Below are positions 8,301 to 16,042 of a DNA stretch of 53,984 nt, in pieces (positions within the stretch are counted from its first letter, which is position 1; the number at the start of each line of letters is the position of its first letter). This DNA is from an uncultured Muribaculaceae bacterium. GTDB taxonomy: Bacteria; Bacteroidota; Bacteroidia; Bacteroidales; Muribaculaceae. Location of the stretch: contig CAJUAR010000010.1 in the NCBI GenBank assembly GCA_910584495.1, positions 1-53,984 of the forward strand, given 5' to 3'. A program made the translations under genes and the position numbers. The notes below the pieces were generated by a model. It did no database searches and was not told where the DNA came from. It saw nothing but the letters and a program-made list of their open reading frames with translations.

Positions 8301-8874
8301 GCGTCGACGTGGCCGCGCGGGTGTCGCCGGCATCGAAGCAGCGGCAGTCGAGCTCGGCCACCGCAGGGTCGTTGGCCAGATATTCGATTTTCACGGCCTT
8401 GCCCGCGCTGTGCCAGGCGTTGCCCGGTCCGGTGGCCGACACAGGCCGTCCTTCGGGAGCCGGTTCATATTCCGTAGAGGTGTAAGGGCTCGCGTCGTTC
8501 CATTCGGTAGATGCCGCAGTCTCAAGGGCCTGAAGGGCCGTGAAGCCGCCGTCGCCCGTTGCCACAGGCGTGGGGTTGTAGGCCCGGACAGTGCGGCCAA
8601 GGCCGTCGAGCACGTTGTAGGACACAAGGTCCTCGCCGCCGCCCCCGGCCCCCAAGGCCACCGTCTCGACATGCCGTCCGAGGCCGTCGTAGTATTTGAC
8701 CGTCTCGATGCCCTGTGTCCCCGAGGTGTCGGTCAGCACCGTATGGCGTATGTAGTTGCGGTTGCTGTCTGCAGCGCAAAGCATAAAGCCCGGAAAGAGA
8801 AGAATGACAGTGGCAAAAGCTTTAAGGTTGAATTTTTCAAGATTGGTTCCCATAATTCGGCTTGTTCTTCTCAT
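5383..8874 (-). CDS. Full-length RHS toxin protein with C-terminal HExxH metallopeptidase domain
   Basis: A 1163-residue protein. An N-terminal signal peptide (hydrophobic stretch about residues 20-35, ending FMLCAADSN) is followed by a Bacteroidetes RHS N-terminal domain of the DUF6443 type (YIRHTVL, YYDGLGRHVETV, VLDGLGRTVRAY). Many YD-like repeats follow, then the RHS core signature (KYGGKELDRQNGLDLYD, RWYDPILARTTTMD) closing with NIDPTG near residue 935. The last 226 residues are AT-rich and variable and carry HELKHAYQFE (H1063-H1067), an HExxH zinc site, with a candidate third ligand in DKTDEIEAYQRG. The secretion signal and the lack of VgrG or PAAR genes nearby argue against type VI delivery. 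The start overlaps the stop of the upstream RHS gene by 4 bp (ATGA), and a later Met at 8853 is an alternative start. Target proteins are unknown. Confidence 0.85.
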   Translation of the reverse strand: MRRTSRIMGTNLEKFNLKAFATVILLFPGFMLCAADSNRNYIRHTVLTDTSGTQGIETVKYYDGLGRHVETVALGAGGGGEDLVSYNVLDGLGRTVRAYNPTPVATGDGGFTALQALETAASTEWNDASPYTSTEYEPAPEGRPVSATGPGNAWHSAGKAVKIEYLANDPAVAELDCRCFDAGDTRAATSTLVEVKPEGKYAEGSLYVTRTTDEDGHVRLEFTDLFGKTVLRRVKNGSEYLDTYYVYDIALNLAAVLPPKLSASLGAAEKVSSATGKGAKLGYFYISDWEGRCRAKKLPGCEWQLFAYTPGGRLVYSQDGVQRPKGECSFFFTDAFGRECVRGTIKRNLTLAGSDLGVPVTASRSGASSTDGLGGYAVQNSPIFSLAGGGSNLKAIHKITYYDDYDFLAGKTYASELAYRAEGGYDARYVCADIPAISAKGWMTGALTYVLGTTTALASTYYYDHHGNLVQSHEQNILGGYEHYYYHLTFTGKPLAVKHVHTGGQSGTITEVYAYTYDSQERLLTATLSRNGGTAELLASNTYDKFGRLKSVKHGASAGTVSYGYNVRGWVKSLDAGWFRQILGYQDNIANTTPCYNGNIGFMRWNWSINKTSTDTYYYKYDGADRLITAKHLSTTPLTTGAQRPNYNVSYTYDQNSNMTTLKRYGILLGTSSQKRYSIIDNLTMGYDGNQLLKVDDTASELTYAGAMDFKDYADTDEEYVYDANGNMTADLNKEMSVTYNELNLPSRYWFDGGHYINLQYTADGALVRKIYGSVAAQMASEQELAVETMAATTSESRLEERCGNHVFYDKVLKRSDNDYGYWSGGTYYYNLCDYLGNVRVVVRNGMAVPLEHNDYYPYGALHDPTAANADVQPRKYGGKELDRQNGLDLYDSQARWYDPILARTTTMDAKAESYYDISPYVWCGANPMRNIDPTGMFFTEASEGFLDRLSDEITKRQNKNYESIAKSLSKLMQGNLSDKKVDKHVGNILKSIENNNALSQVEAEIKVLRNSSQVYNICYDSSMNQSDYVGLNVISRGGLTFNLENKYVNIMLGDTSVGLLAHELKHAYQFETGTLSVSVHKDGFPLYDKTDEIEAYQRGALFGIPFNGLSSAYDILQEGPVDVNNMWSSDVLNSAQSLRYVANSSKSIFRHNGTTYIWNKFK
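6098..6273 (-). repeat. Perfect 176-bp RHS core repeat, copy 3 (full-length gene)
   Basis: Third copy, inside the full-length RHS gene and directly upstream of its metallopeptidase domain. The perfect identity ends at 6273, where this copy departs from the two orphan copies mainly at synonymous positions, suggesting recent conversion of only this block. Confidence 0.95.
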
Positions 8875-11819
8875 TCGTTATTCCCATTAATCGTCGTATC
8901 GTCATCCTCTTTGAGAGTCACTATGTTGTAACTTCTTTTTTCGAGGGTTTCACCATTGTTGTCGGTGATGGATATCAGCCGTGCATAACGGTCGTAGTTG
9001 TAGAAAGTCTTCAACGAGTTGGAAGCTGTTCGCTCGGTCATGCCGGCAGTCGGGTCATATTTAAATACTTCGACAGGCGACGCAGACAGCAGACTTCTGA
9101 TTCCCAAGAGTTTGCCGAAGGTCGAATTGTCGACATCGGCCATGTCGCGCAGGGCGGTCACGCCCAGCCCCTTTCCTGCCAATGCCGACTGCAGGGCCGT
9201 AAACGCCACATTTCCGGCCTTGACAACAGGGAATTTGCCATTGTACGACCACAGGTAGGAAGTCGGCACTCCGTCGGTGCTTTTCTGCTGCCTCACATAG
9301 CCTAAGTCGTCATACTCGTATTCCGTGACAGTTTTCAGACTGTTCGTTCCGGAATATTCCTTGACCTGTCCCACCTTTATCAAAGATTCATTCGCTGGAT
9401 TAGGCTGTATATATGTGTATTCTTTACGACCAAGAAGTGTCTCCTTTCCGCCTTTCTCTATGTATGTCTCCTGCCGGAGCGGATAGCTGAACAGATTGTG
9501 CTCTCTCATTTTTCCGACAATGCCGTCTGTGGTCGTAGAATCACCGACGTAATAATATCTCTCAATGGTTTGGTAATCATCGGAGCTAAAAATTGCTTTC
9601 ATGCTCATCTCTCCTCGTTCGTTGTATGTATATTTTTCAAACTGGCTTATACTTTTACCTTCGCTGTAAACTGAGTCAAGTTTATCTGAAAGTTCAATAT
9701 TATATCGAGGATAAAGCACATTCATGGCAACTTCGCCAACGATTGAAAAAATACTGTCTACTGCCACAAGGGGAAAGTCATAGGAAAACTCGTGACTGTT
9801 TAACAGTCTGCCAGACTGGTCAAATTCTTGTTTCTTTATCAACTTTCCTCTTTTAGTCTGACACGAACGTATAGGTTTGAAAAAGCCTGTTATACAGTCA
9901 TCCTGGACGAACGACACAGGAATCGGGGATTGCAAATTATCTGTCATCCACCAAGTATAATATCCTGATCTCCAAGCTGCAGTGCCTTCGGGGTTGTCTT
10001 CGTCCGGATAATCCATATAATTTGAAAAATAGTAATCTGTATATCCTGCCGAAGATTTATATTCCCTAACTCTGGAATATTCTATGTGTGTTCTGTTGTA
10101 ATCATGAATTGAGTTTGCAAGGTCATAATAATTTACTGTCTTAAATCTATATTCATGAATATTTGCAATCATCACACTATAACATATTCCGTATCTTGGA
10201 ACGTTAAGGAGAATGCCGCTGCTCTTTCCCTCTTTGTCAAGGTATTCATACGTGACTGTGTCTATCGGTGATGAATTGTCCTCACGGGTACAAATTCTCT
10301 TGATTCGGATTCCGCCGACCTTTTCATTGCCTTCAGTGCTGCCGAGTCTGGGTGTGAAAAAGTTATGAGATGTCCTTACTACTTTTTTTGAACAATCATG
10401 CAGCTCATAGGTGAGTTCGGAATATCCTCCTGTTGGATACTCTATGCGTTTGAGAGCACCTGATTTGGCATCACTTAGATTAGGCTCCTTGATTGCTGTC
10501 GAGTCATAACTTTCGTTATAGTTTTCGTCATATATCAGATTTTGGTCTACTCTGTCAGATTTGAAACCGCCATCGTGTCCGTTGTAATATCCCCAGTGGT
10601 CATAACATCTTGTGCCTAAACGAGGGGTTCCCGTTATGTAGTGGTAATAAAACGAAAACTTGCCGGTGCCGGTGATATCGATTTTCTCCAAATATGTATA
10701 AGGATTGTCGCCTGCAATTTGTTTAACGTTGTAGGCAAATCGGGCCTCTTTGAATATTCGGTTGTTGGAAGACAACTCTATCCTCTTTATGCGTTTATAT
10801 GTATAATTGCTGGGCAGAAAATTTCCCACACAGATTTCTTTTGCTCCGTTCTCATATTCAATACTCACCGATGTCCCGTCCGGGAACAGGATTTTGGACA
10901 GCCGCGACTGCGACATCCAGGTCTTTTCCATTATAATCTGCCTCGTATCCTGGCCTATTGGATAATAATAAGGTAGAATCGCCGAGTAATAATAACGACG
11001 CTTTTCATTATAAATCGGTTTTTCATAATTTGGTTTGTCTTTGTCATAGACAAACTTGAGAGTTCTCCCATTCGGAGCCCTTATCTCGGTCAGGAACCAG
11101 CTTCTTATAACGATACCTTGCTTTTGGTCGTTAATTAGGTAGTCGTATATAAACCCCACAGTATGCTCCCCGTCTTCGAATACATATTCATAGCCTTTTG
11201 CATCGGCAAAGACAATGCTCCCTCTCTCGTCCAGATGCTTTATACTGAGGCTACGAGAAGATGAATCAAGGTCATACATTCGGAAACAGGGCTTTCCGTT
11301 TTTTGGCTGAAGCCGATGAAAGCTACCATTGTATCCGCAGAAATTGAACGAATACATGTCAGGGGTGGATTCATAAAATTTGTCATTTACGCTATTGGAA
11401 GATTCAAGTGAGGCATATACGCTGTTGTCGTTGTCTGTGAGGACGCACTTTTCAAGCGTGCCTTCTTCTACAAATAAATAGCCTTTGAGATCGGCTCCGC
11501 TGGTAAATCCACCGCCTATCAACGTCGCAATTTCATCGACGATGCCACAGACTTCACGTGTGACCATTCCAGGGTGGCTAAGCGACCAGCCGCGCCCGAG
11601 AATCCCGCTGTCTTGGTTCACTTTCAAGCCGTTTGTGGCATAATCAACAGAGAGAGAGTACTCGAAATCATTGTCTTTATAGCTGTATATGGGCACGCTG
11701 TAGTTGACAGTGCCTGTGTAGAGTGAAGCCCCTACTTTGCCGTACTTTATAAAGTCATAAGATTCCCACGATGGGAGTGCCTCCTCTTGTCGGGTTACAG
11801 TCGTGTTAAACCCGTTCAC
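8871..11819 (-). CDS. RHS-type secreted protein, signal peptide out of frame in this sequence
   Basis: The uninterrupted frame gives 982 residues and begins at a GTG (VNGFNTTVTRQEE). It contains SYDFIKYGKVGASLYTGTVN-like start residues of Bacteroidetes RHS proteins, YD-type motifs (KFVYDKD, YEYDDLGYVRQQ, TSYLWSYNGKFP, YNYDRYARL) and no toxin end. Upstream, an ATG at 11874 followed by eight A residues would, with one A fewer, read MKKRITVYITGLIL and continue in frame as a signal peptide into this protein (about 1000 residues). With A8 the frame stops after 22 codons. The ATG is 6 bp after the stop of the upstream gene, and the 3' end overlaps the next RHS gene by 4 bp, so all three form an operon. 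The protein is probably the scaffold or translocation partner of the downstream RHS toxin; that role is inference. Confidence 0.8.
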   Translation of the reverse strand: MNGFNTTVTRQEEALPSWESYDFIKYGKVGASLYTGTVNYSVPIYSYKDNDFEYSLSVDYATNGLKVNQDSGILGRGWSLSHPGMVTREVCGIVDEIATLIGGGFTSGADLKGYLFVEEGTLEKCVLTDNDNSVYASLESSNSVNDKFYESTPDMYSFNFCGYNGSFHRLQPKNGKPCFRMYDLDSSSRSLSIKHLDERGSIVFADAKGYEYVFEDGEHTVGFIYDYLINDQKQGIVIRSWFLTEIRAPNGRTLKFVYDKDKPNYEKPIYNEKRRYYYSAILPYYYPIGQDTRQIIMEKTWMSQSRLSKILFPDGTSVSIEYENGAKEICVGNFLPSNYTYKRIKRIELSSNNRIFKEARFAYNVKQIAGDNPYTYLEKIDITGTGKFSFYYHYITGTPRLGTRCYDHWGYYNGHDGGFKSDRVDQNLIYDENYNESYDSTAIKEPNLSDAKSGALKRIEYPTGGYSELTYELHDCSKKVVRTSHNFFTPRLGSTEGNEKVGGIRIKRICTREDNSSPIDTVTYEYLDKEGKSSGILLNVPRYGICYSVMIANIHEYRFKTVNYYDLANSIHDYNRTHIEYSRVREYKSSAGYTDYYFSNYMDYPDEDNPEGTAAWRSGYYTWWMTDNLQSPIPVSFVQDDCITGFFKPIRSCQTKRGKLIKKQEFDQSGRLLNSHEFSYDFPLVAVDSIFSIVGEVAMNVLYPRYNIELSDKLDSVYSEGKSISQFEKYTYNERGEMSMKAIFSSDDYQTIERYYYVGDSTTTDGIVGKMREHNLFSYPLRQETYIEKGGKETLLGRKEYTYIQPNPANESLIKVGQVKEYSGTNSLKTVTEYEYDDLGYVRQQKSTDGVPTSYLWSYNGKFPVVKAGNVAFTALQSALAGKGLGVTALRDMADVDNSTFGKLLGIRSLLSASPVEVFKYDPTAGMTERTASNSLKTFYNYDRYARLISITDNNGETLEKRSYNIVTLKEDDDTTINGNNE

Positions 11820-11863
11820 GCTTAAGCTGCACAGAATCAGACCGGTTATATAAACTGTAATTC

Positions 11864-11871
11864 TTTTTTTT
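11864..11871 (-). repeat. A8 homopolymer tract after the start codon of the RHS gene
   Basis: On the minus strand the ATG at 11872-11874 is followed by eight A residues. In the current frame translation ends after 22 codons. Losing one A, or adding two, joins the ATG to a typical signal peptide (MKKRITVYITG and following hydrophobic residues) and the 982-residue RHS frame. A tract at this position is the classic layout of a slipped-strand on/off switch. Transcriptional slippage or a sequence error would look the same. Confidence 0.75.
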
Positions 11872-11880
11872 CATGGCACC

Positions 11881-12960
11881 TTACTGTTTGATGTTGAATT
11901 TGTGGACGAATGTCTCTTCTCCTGCCGTTACAGACAGGATGTAGTAGCCCGGGGGAAGCGTCCCGGTTTCGAATGACATGTAGCATGTACCGTCGGCCCC
12001 ATATTTGCCGGAAGTGCTGTTCCAAACGCGCCCCAGCTGGTCGCTGAGAATGGCCCGGGCATCGCCGCCGGTGTCGTGACTGCCGTCGATTGTCACGTCT
12101 ATTCTGTCATCGCCGACAGCGATATGTATGTTGTCATTGAGGCTGATGGATTCACCAATGCCGCGGTTGCTGTCTTCGCTGCTGCCGTTGCCCGGCTTTC
12201 GTTCCTTGTTCTTTTTTGCCCCCAAGGCGTATTCCTGAACCGCAGGCGGACAGATAAACGTTCCGCTCGCCTTCTTGACAAGCGAACCGTTCGAATAATA
12301 AAGGTCGACGATGTTTTCCGCAAGCTCGTTGGCGTAACGGGGTGAATACCATCTGTCTACTATTGTTTTCTGCTGCAGCGAATCGATGGTCACAGTCTGG
12401 CTGTCCCTTTGGGCCACAACCTTGAATATGCCTTCGGAAACCTGGCTGACAACGTAGGCATTCCTCACGGTGTCGTCGGGCAGAACGAGGATGCCCGGGC
12501 TGGATTTCATGAATGTTATCACCCCCTCAGTCTTCAGCTTGTTTTCACGGCAGTAGGCACCGTCAAACTTGAAGCAGCATACAACGCTGTCACCGGCCTG
12601 TAGTTTCGGCAAAACAAGTCCGACACCTCTCTCCCTCGCCTCCATGAGAGGGCTTTCAAACGCAGACCAGAAAATGCTGTCGCCCGATATTTGGTAAGTG
12701 AGCTGTGTGCCGCGCTCGGACCTTACGAGCAGAGTATCGCCGAAATTGAACCAAGTCAGGTCGTGTTCCCTGCCTGTTGCCACAGCGTTGCTGAAATCCC
12801 AAAAGTCGTTTTCGGAGGACACCTCAAGATATTCGCAGTGCTTCTTTGTCACCTTGTCGCCATCCTGCGGCAGCATGGAAGTGGTCATCGGATTTCCGCC
12901 GCCACACAAGTCAGGCAAGGCGAATATCAGCAATATGAATAGAATCTTACAGTTTTTCAT
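11881..12960 (-). CDS. Secreted protein with T9SS-like C-terminal sorting domain, first gene of the RHS operon
   Basis: A 359-residue protein with an N-terminal signal peptide (MKNCKILFILLIFALPDLC). The middle part has repeated beta-strand-like segments and is not recognised. The last 80 or so residues (from about IHIAVGDDRIDVTI to LPPGYYILSVTAGEETFVHKF) follow the pattern of type A T9SS C-terminal domains: a strand ending in DQLGRVW and then a PPGYYILSV strand before a basic end. This suggests export across the outer membrane by type IX secretion and surface anchoring. It lies 6 bp upstream of the RHS ATG, so it is probably expressed with the toxin. Its partner role in RHS export or display is inference. 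Confidence 0.7.
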   Translation of the reverse strand: MKNCKILFILLIFALPDLCGGGNPMTTSMLPQDGDKVTKKHCEYLEVSSENDFWDFSNAVATGREHDLTWFNFGDTLLVRSERGTQLTYQISGDSIFWSAFESPLMEARERGVGLVLPKLQAGDSVVCCFKFDGAYCRENKLKTEGVITFMKSSPGILVLPDDTVRNAYVVSQVSEGIFKVVAQRDSQTVTIDSLQQKTIVDRWYSPRYANELAENIVDLYYSNGSLVKKASGTFICPPAVQEYALGAKKNKERKPGNGSSEDSNRGIGESISLNDNIHIAVGDDRIDVTIDGSHDTGGDARAILSDQLGRVWNSTSGKYGADGTCYMSFETGTLPPGYYILSVTAGEETFVHKFNIKQ

Positions 12961-13188
12961 AGAATTTAAAGTATGGCAAGAAAGGTTGGCTGCAACTTTT
13001 GCTATTCTATTTTAATAAAGTTGTCTGATTTCGGCTGCAAGTTAGGAAATATTATTCTAACCTGCAAGTTTTTAGATGAAAGATTGTCAAAAAAATATCT
13101 AATCCGTGCGATACTGTTTGACAAGGGTTCTAAAACCTCGATTTGAAGTGATGGCAAGATTCAACAAAGGCTTTGCGGCGGCACTTTC
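12961..13188. other. Divergent intergenic region between the RHS operon and pheS
   Basis: No gene is visible. It contains an imperfect inverted repeat at 13037-13065 (GCAAGTTAG and CTAACCTGC arms around an AT-rich loop), related to a sequence at 693-735. A promoter for the leftward RHS operon is expected here, but no convincing TAnnTTTG/TTTG pair was found on the minus strand. Confidence 0.5.
13029..13071. repeat. Imperfect inverted repeat, second copy of the 693-735 sequence
   Basis: The arms GCAAGTTAG (from 13037) and CTAACCTGC (ending 13065) can pair with one mismatch around an AT-rich loop. It lies between two divergent genes, so it could be a regulatory hairpin or operator. See the related copy at 693-735. 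Confidence 0.4.
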
Positions 13189-13221
13189 ATTTGTGGAAGT
13201 GGAATATAATTAGTAATTTTG
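13189..13221 (+). promoter_or_regulatory. Bacteroidetes-type promoter upstream of pheS
   Basis: A TTTG at 13189-13192 and a TAATTTTG at 13214-13221 (fits TAnnTTTG) are 21 bp apart, as in Bacteroidetes sigma-ABfr promoters. The -7 element ends 20 bp before the pheS ATG, implying a very short leader. It probably drives the whole pheS to DUF6377 run. Confidence 0.6.
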
Positions 13222-13241
13222 TGGCACGAAAAACCGAATCG

Positions 13242-14261
13242 ATGTTAGAAAAAATAAAAGCTATAGGCGCAGAAATAGATGCAGCTACTGCTTCCGATGC
13301 TTCCGAAGTTGAGGCACTGCGTATCAAATATTTAAGCAAAAAGGGAATCATCTCGTCCCTGATGAATGATTTTCGCACGGTTCCTGCCGAGCAGAAACGC
13401 GAGATAGGCCAGGCTTTGAATGAGCTCAAGACGCGAGCCACCGAGCGCATCAACGTTTTGAAGGAAGCGTGCGAGGCCGGCGGCAACGCCGCCGGGTCAT
13501 TAGACCTCACACGCACGGCGGCTCCTGTTGCGCTTGGCAGCCGTCATCCGTTGTCGCTGGTACGCGAACAGATTATCGACATTTTCCGCCGTCTTGGTTT
13601 CACCATTGCCGAAGGTCCCGAGATTGAGGACGACTGGCATGTGTTTGAATCGCTGAATTTTGCCGCCGATCATCCCGCCCGCGACATGCAGGATACCTTC
13701 TTTATCGGCCGGCAGCCCGATGTGCTGCTTCGCACCCACACATCGTCGGTGCAGACACGCGTCATGACCAGCCAGAAACCACCCATCCGCATCATCTGCC
13801 CCGGCCGAGTTTATCGCAACGAGGCCATCTCGGCACGTGCCCACTGCTTCTTCCATCAGGTAGAGGCCCTCTACATCGACAAGAACGTGAGCTTCGCCGA
13901 CCTTCGTCAGACACTCCTTTATTTTGCCCGTGAGATGTTCGGCCCTCAAACCGACATACGCCTTCGCCCGAGCTACTTCCCCTTCACCGAGCCTTCGGCC
14001 GAAATGGACATCAGCTGCGACCTGTGCGGCGGCAAGGGATGCTCGTTCTGCAAAGGCACCGGCTGGGTGGAGATTCTGGGCTGCGGCATGGTCGACCCCA
14101 ATGTTCTGAGTGCGTGCGGGATAGATCCTAACGAATATAGCGGTTTTGCCCTTGGTATGGGTATTGAGCGCATCACCAATCTGAAATACCGCGTTAAAGA
14201 CCTGCGCTTGTTCTCGGAGAATGATGTGCGTTTCCTCGATGAGTTTACAGCCGCTCATTGA
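13242..14261 (+). CDS. pheS: Phenylalanyl-tRNA synthetase alpha subunit
   Basis: A 339-residue protein that charges tRNA-Phe together with PheT. An N-terminal coiled-coil arm (about residues 1-85) leads into the class II catalytic core: motif 2 region GRVYRNEAISARAHCFFHQVEALY, a Cys-rich insert (CDLCGGKGCSFCKGTGW) and motif 3 GFALGMGIERITNLKY near the end. The start MLEKIKAIG was chosen because it lies just behind the promoter at 13189-13221 and matches the family length; a frame extending to 13173 would begin upstream of the promoter. pheT is not in this window. nth starts 5 bp after the stop. Confidence 0.97.
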   Translation: MLEKIKAIGAEIDAATASDASEVEALRIKYLSKKGIISSLMNDFRTVPAEQKREIGQALNELKTRATERINVLKEACEAGGNAAGSLDLTRTAAPVALGSRHPLSLVREQIIDIFRRLGFTIAEGPEIEDDWHVFESLNFAADHPARDMQDTFFIGRQPDVLLRTHTSSVQTRVMTSQKPPIRIICPGRVYRNEAISARAHCFFHQVEALYIDKNVSFADLRQTLLYFAREMFGPQTDIRLRPSYFPFTEPSAEMDISCDLCGGKGCSFCKGTGWVEILGCGMVDPNVLSACGIDPNEYSGFALGMGIERITNLKYRVKDLRLFSENDVRFLDEFTAAH

Positions 14262-14266
14262 AATCA

Positions 14267-14917
14267 ATGACAAGGAAAGAACGCTACAGCATCGTTGTAG
14301 AACGGTTTGAACGGCACATGCCGTCTCCCAAGACCGAACTGCACTACAAGGACCCTTTTCAGCTGCTTGTGGCCGTCATCCTGTCGGCGCAGTGCACCGA
14401 TAAACGTGTTAATATGACCACTCCGGCATTGTTCGCTGCCTATCCCACGGCAGCCGACCTTGCCGCAGCAAGCAGCGAGGAGGTTTTCTCGTTCGTCAAG
14501 TCTATTTCATATCCCAACAATAAAACCAAGGCCTTGATAGCTATGGCCCGGAAACTTGTCGCCGATTATGGCGGCACAGTCCCCGACGACATCGACAGCC
14601 TTATGACCCTGCCCGGGGTAGGGCGAAAGACCGCCAACGTCATTCTGTCGGTGGTGTATAACCGTCCGACAATGGCCGTAGACACCCATGTGTTCCGCGT
14701 TGCCGAGCGCATAGGGCTGACCACCGGCAGCCGCACGCCATTGGCCACCGAGCGCACGCTCACCGCCAACCTTGCCCCTGACATCATTCCTCGCGCCCAC
14801 CATTGGCTCATCCTCCACGGACGCTATGTGTGCAGGGCGCGTCGTCCGCTATGTGAGGAGTGCATTCTTACTGATGTGTGCCGCTTCCGGCAGAAAGAAA
14901 ACAACGAGACAAAATGA
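14267..14917 (+). CDS. nth: Endonuclease III (DNA glycosylase/AP lyase)
   Basis: A 216-residue base excision repair enzyme that removes oxidised pyrimidines. The helix-hairpin-helix LPGVGRKTANVIL carries the catalytic Lys, and VDTHVFR holds the catalytic Asp. The C-terminal iron-sulfur motif has the C-x6-C-x2-C-x5-C spacing (CRARRPLCEECILTDVC). The ATG at 14267 is preferred over an in-frame TTG at 14258 that would overlap pheS. The stop overlaps the start of the next gene by 4 bp. Confidence 0.96.
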   Translation: MTRKERYSIVVERFERHMPSPKTELHYKDPFQLLVAVILSAQCTDKRVNMTTPALFAAYPTAADLAAASSEEVFSFVKSISYPNNKTKALIAMARKLVADYGGTVPDDIDSLMTLPGVGRKTANVILSVVYNRPTMAVDTHVFRVAERIGLTTGSRTPLATERTLTANLAPDIIPRAHHWLILHGRYVCRARRPLCEECILTDVCRFRQKENNETK

Positions 14918-15555
14918 GCCAGGACAATTTATTTTTGTTCATCATAGAGATGCTTGGCACCATAGCGTTTGCCATATCCGGCATACGACTTGCTGCCGCA
15001 AAGAATTTCGACTGGTTCGGGGCCTATGTCGTGGGTTTCGTGACGGCCATCGGCGGTGGTACCGTGCGCGACCTTCTGCTTGGCATTCCCGTGTTCTGGA
15101 TGCAGTCCTGGGCCTATCTTGCAGTGACCTTGCTGTCGCTCCTTGCCGTTATTGTTTTCCGCAAGGCTCTTGTGGGAGGCATGCGCACACTTTTCATTTT
15201 CGATGCCATTGGCCTTGCTCTTTTTGTGGTCGTAGGCATAGAAAAAAGTTATGCAGCCGGCTATCCTTCGTGGGTTGCCATTGTGATGGGCATCATCACC
15301 GGAGCTTTCGGCGGAGTGATCCGCGACATCCTCATCAACGAAGAACCCTTGTTTTTCCGCAAAGATATCTATGCCACGGCCTGCCTTGCCGGCGGTCTGG
15401 TATATTGGCTCGCCAGCCTTGTGCCGGGGCTCACGTCCATAGTGGTGCAGCTGGCATGCGCCTTCACCGTCATTGGCCTGCGTGTGGCGGCCGTTCATTT
15501 CAATTGGTCGCTGCCCATACTCAAAGTTGACCCTAAAGATCTGCCACCAAAATGA
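14914..15555 (+). CDS. TRIC-type cation channel family membrane protein (UPF0126)
   Basis: A 213-residue inner-membrane protein with about seven hydrophobic helices arranged as two similar halves. Each half carries the family signature GGGTVRDLLLG (first) and GAFGGVIRDILI (second), as in YicG/UPF0126 proteins related to trimeric intracellular cation channels. The start MSQDNLF overlaps the nth stop by 4 bp (ATGA), indicating coupled translation. The transported ion in this organism is not known. Confidence 0.9.
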   Translation: MSQDNLFLFIIEMLGTIAFAISGIRLAAAKNFDWFGAYVVGFVTAIGGGTVRDLLLGIPVFWMQSWAYLAVTLLSLLAVIVFRKALVGGMRTLFIFDAIGLALFVVVGIEKSYAAGYPSWVAIVMGIITGAFGGVIRDILINEEPLFFRKDIYATACLAGGLVYWLASLVPGLTSIVVQLACAFTVIGLRVAAVHFNWSLPILKVDPKDLPPK

Positions 15556-15989
15556 AAGCATACCGCGAAAAACGCAACGTAGTAAAGTTAATCCAATTTG
15601 TGAAATACTGCCTTGTGGGCGTGCTCAATACGCTCGTTACGCTGGGCGTGATTTATATGTGCAAGTCGCTTCTGGAGTGGAACCTCTATGTTAGCAACGC
15701 TCTGGGCTATATTTGCGGCGTAATCAACTCCTTCTTGTGCAACAAGCAGTGGGTGTTTCACTCCGATGGCAGTTATGCCCGCGAGGCTTTGAAGTTTCTT
15801 CTCGGTTTCGGACTGTGCTATTTGCTGCAGCTGTGGGTGGTGTGGATGCTCACCGAATCTTATTTTGGCGACCTTAACTTCAACATCCTGGGCATTGTTC
15901 TGTCGGGCTACGGTATTGCAACATTGCTGGGAAATGTGGTCTACACACTGGCAAATTTTGTCTATAACCGAACCGTTACATTCAAATAG
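15552..15989 (+). CDS. GtrA family membrane protein
   Basis: A 145-residue protein with four predicted membrane helices. The N-terminal IQFVKYCLVGVLNTLVTL matches the start of GtrA-like proteins, and the central NALGYICGVINSFLCNKQWVF contains the conserved Asn/Lys/Trp loop. GtrA proteins are thought to help move lipid-linked sugars across the inner membrane. The start overlaps the preceding stop by 4 bp. Confidence 0.9.
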   Translation: MKAYREKRNVVKLIQFVKYCLVGVLNTLVTLGVIYMCKSLLEWNLYVSNALGYICGVINSFLCNKQWVFHSDGSYAREALKFLLGFGLCYLLQLWVVWMLTESYFGDLNFNILGIVLSGYGIATLLGNVVYTLANFVYNRTVTFK

Positions 15990-16042
15990 TGCCAACAAGA
16001 TTGAGAAAAAACTTATCGTTGCAGTGAAAAAAGACACCGGAT

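Noticed and set aside
5383..8874. Type VI secretion effector
   Set aside because: The protein has a Sec signal peptide and no VgrG, PAAR, Hcp or T6SS gene is seen nearby.
7372..8931. Long open frame on the plus strand (519 codons)
   Set aside because: Antisense to the full-length RHS gene, with composition typical of a shadow frame; it has no signal peptide or known motif.
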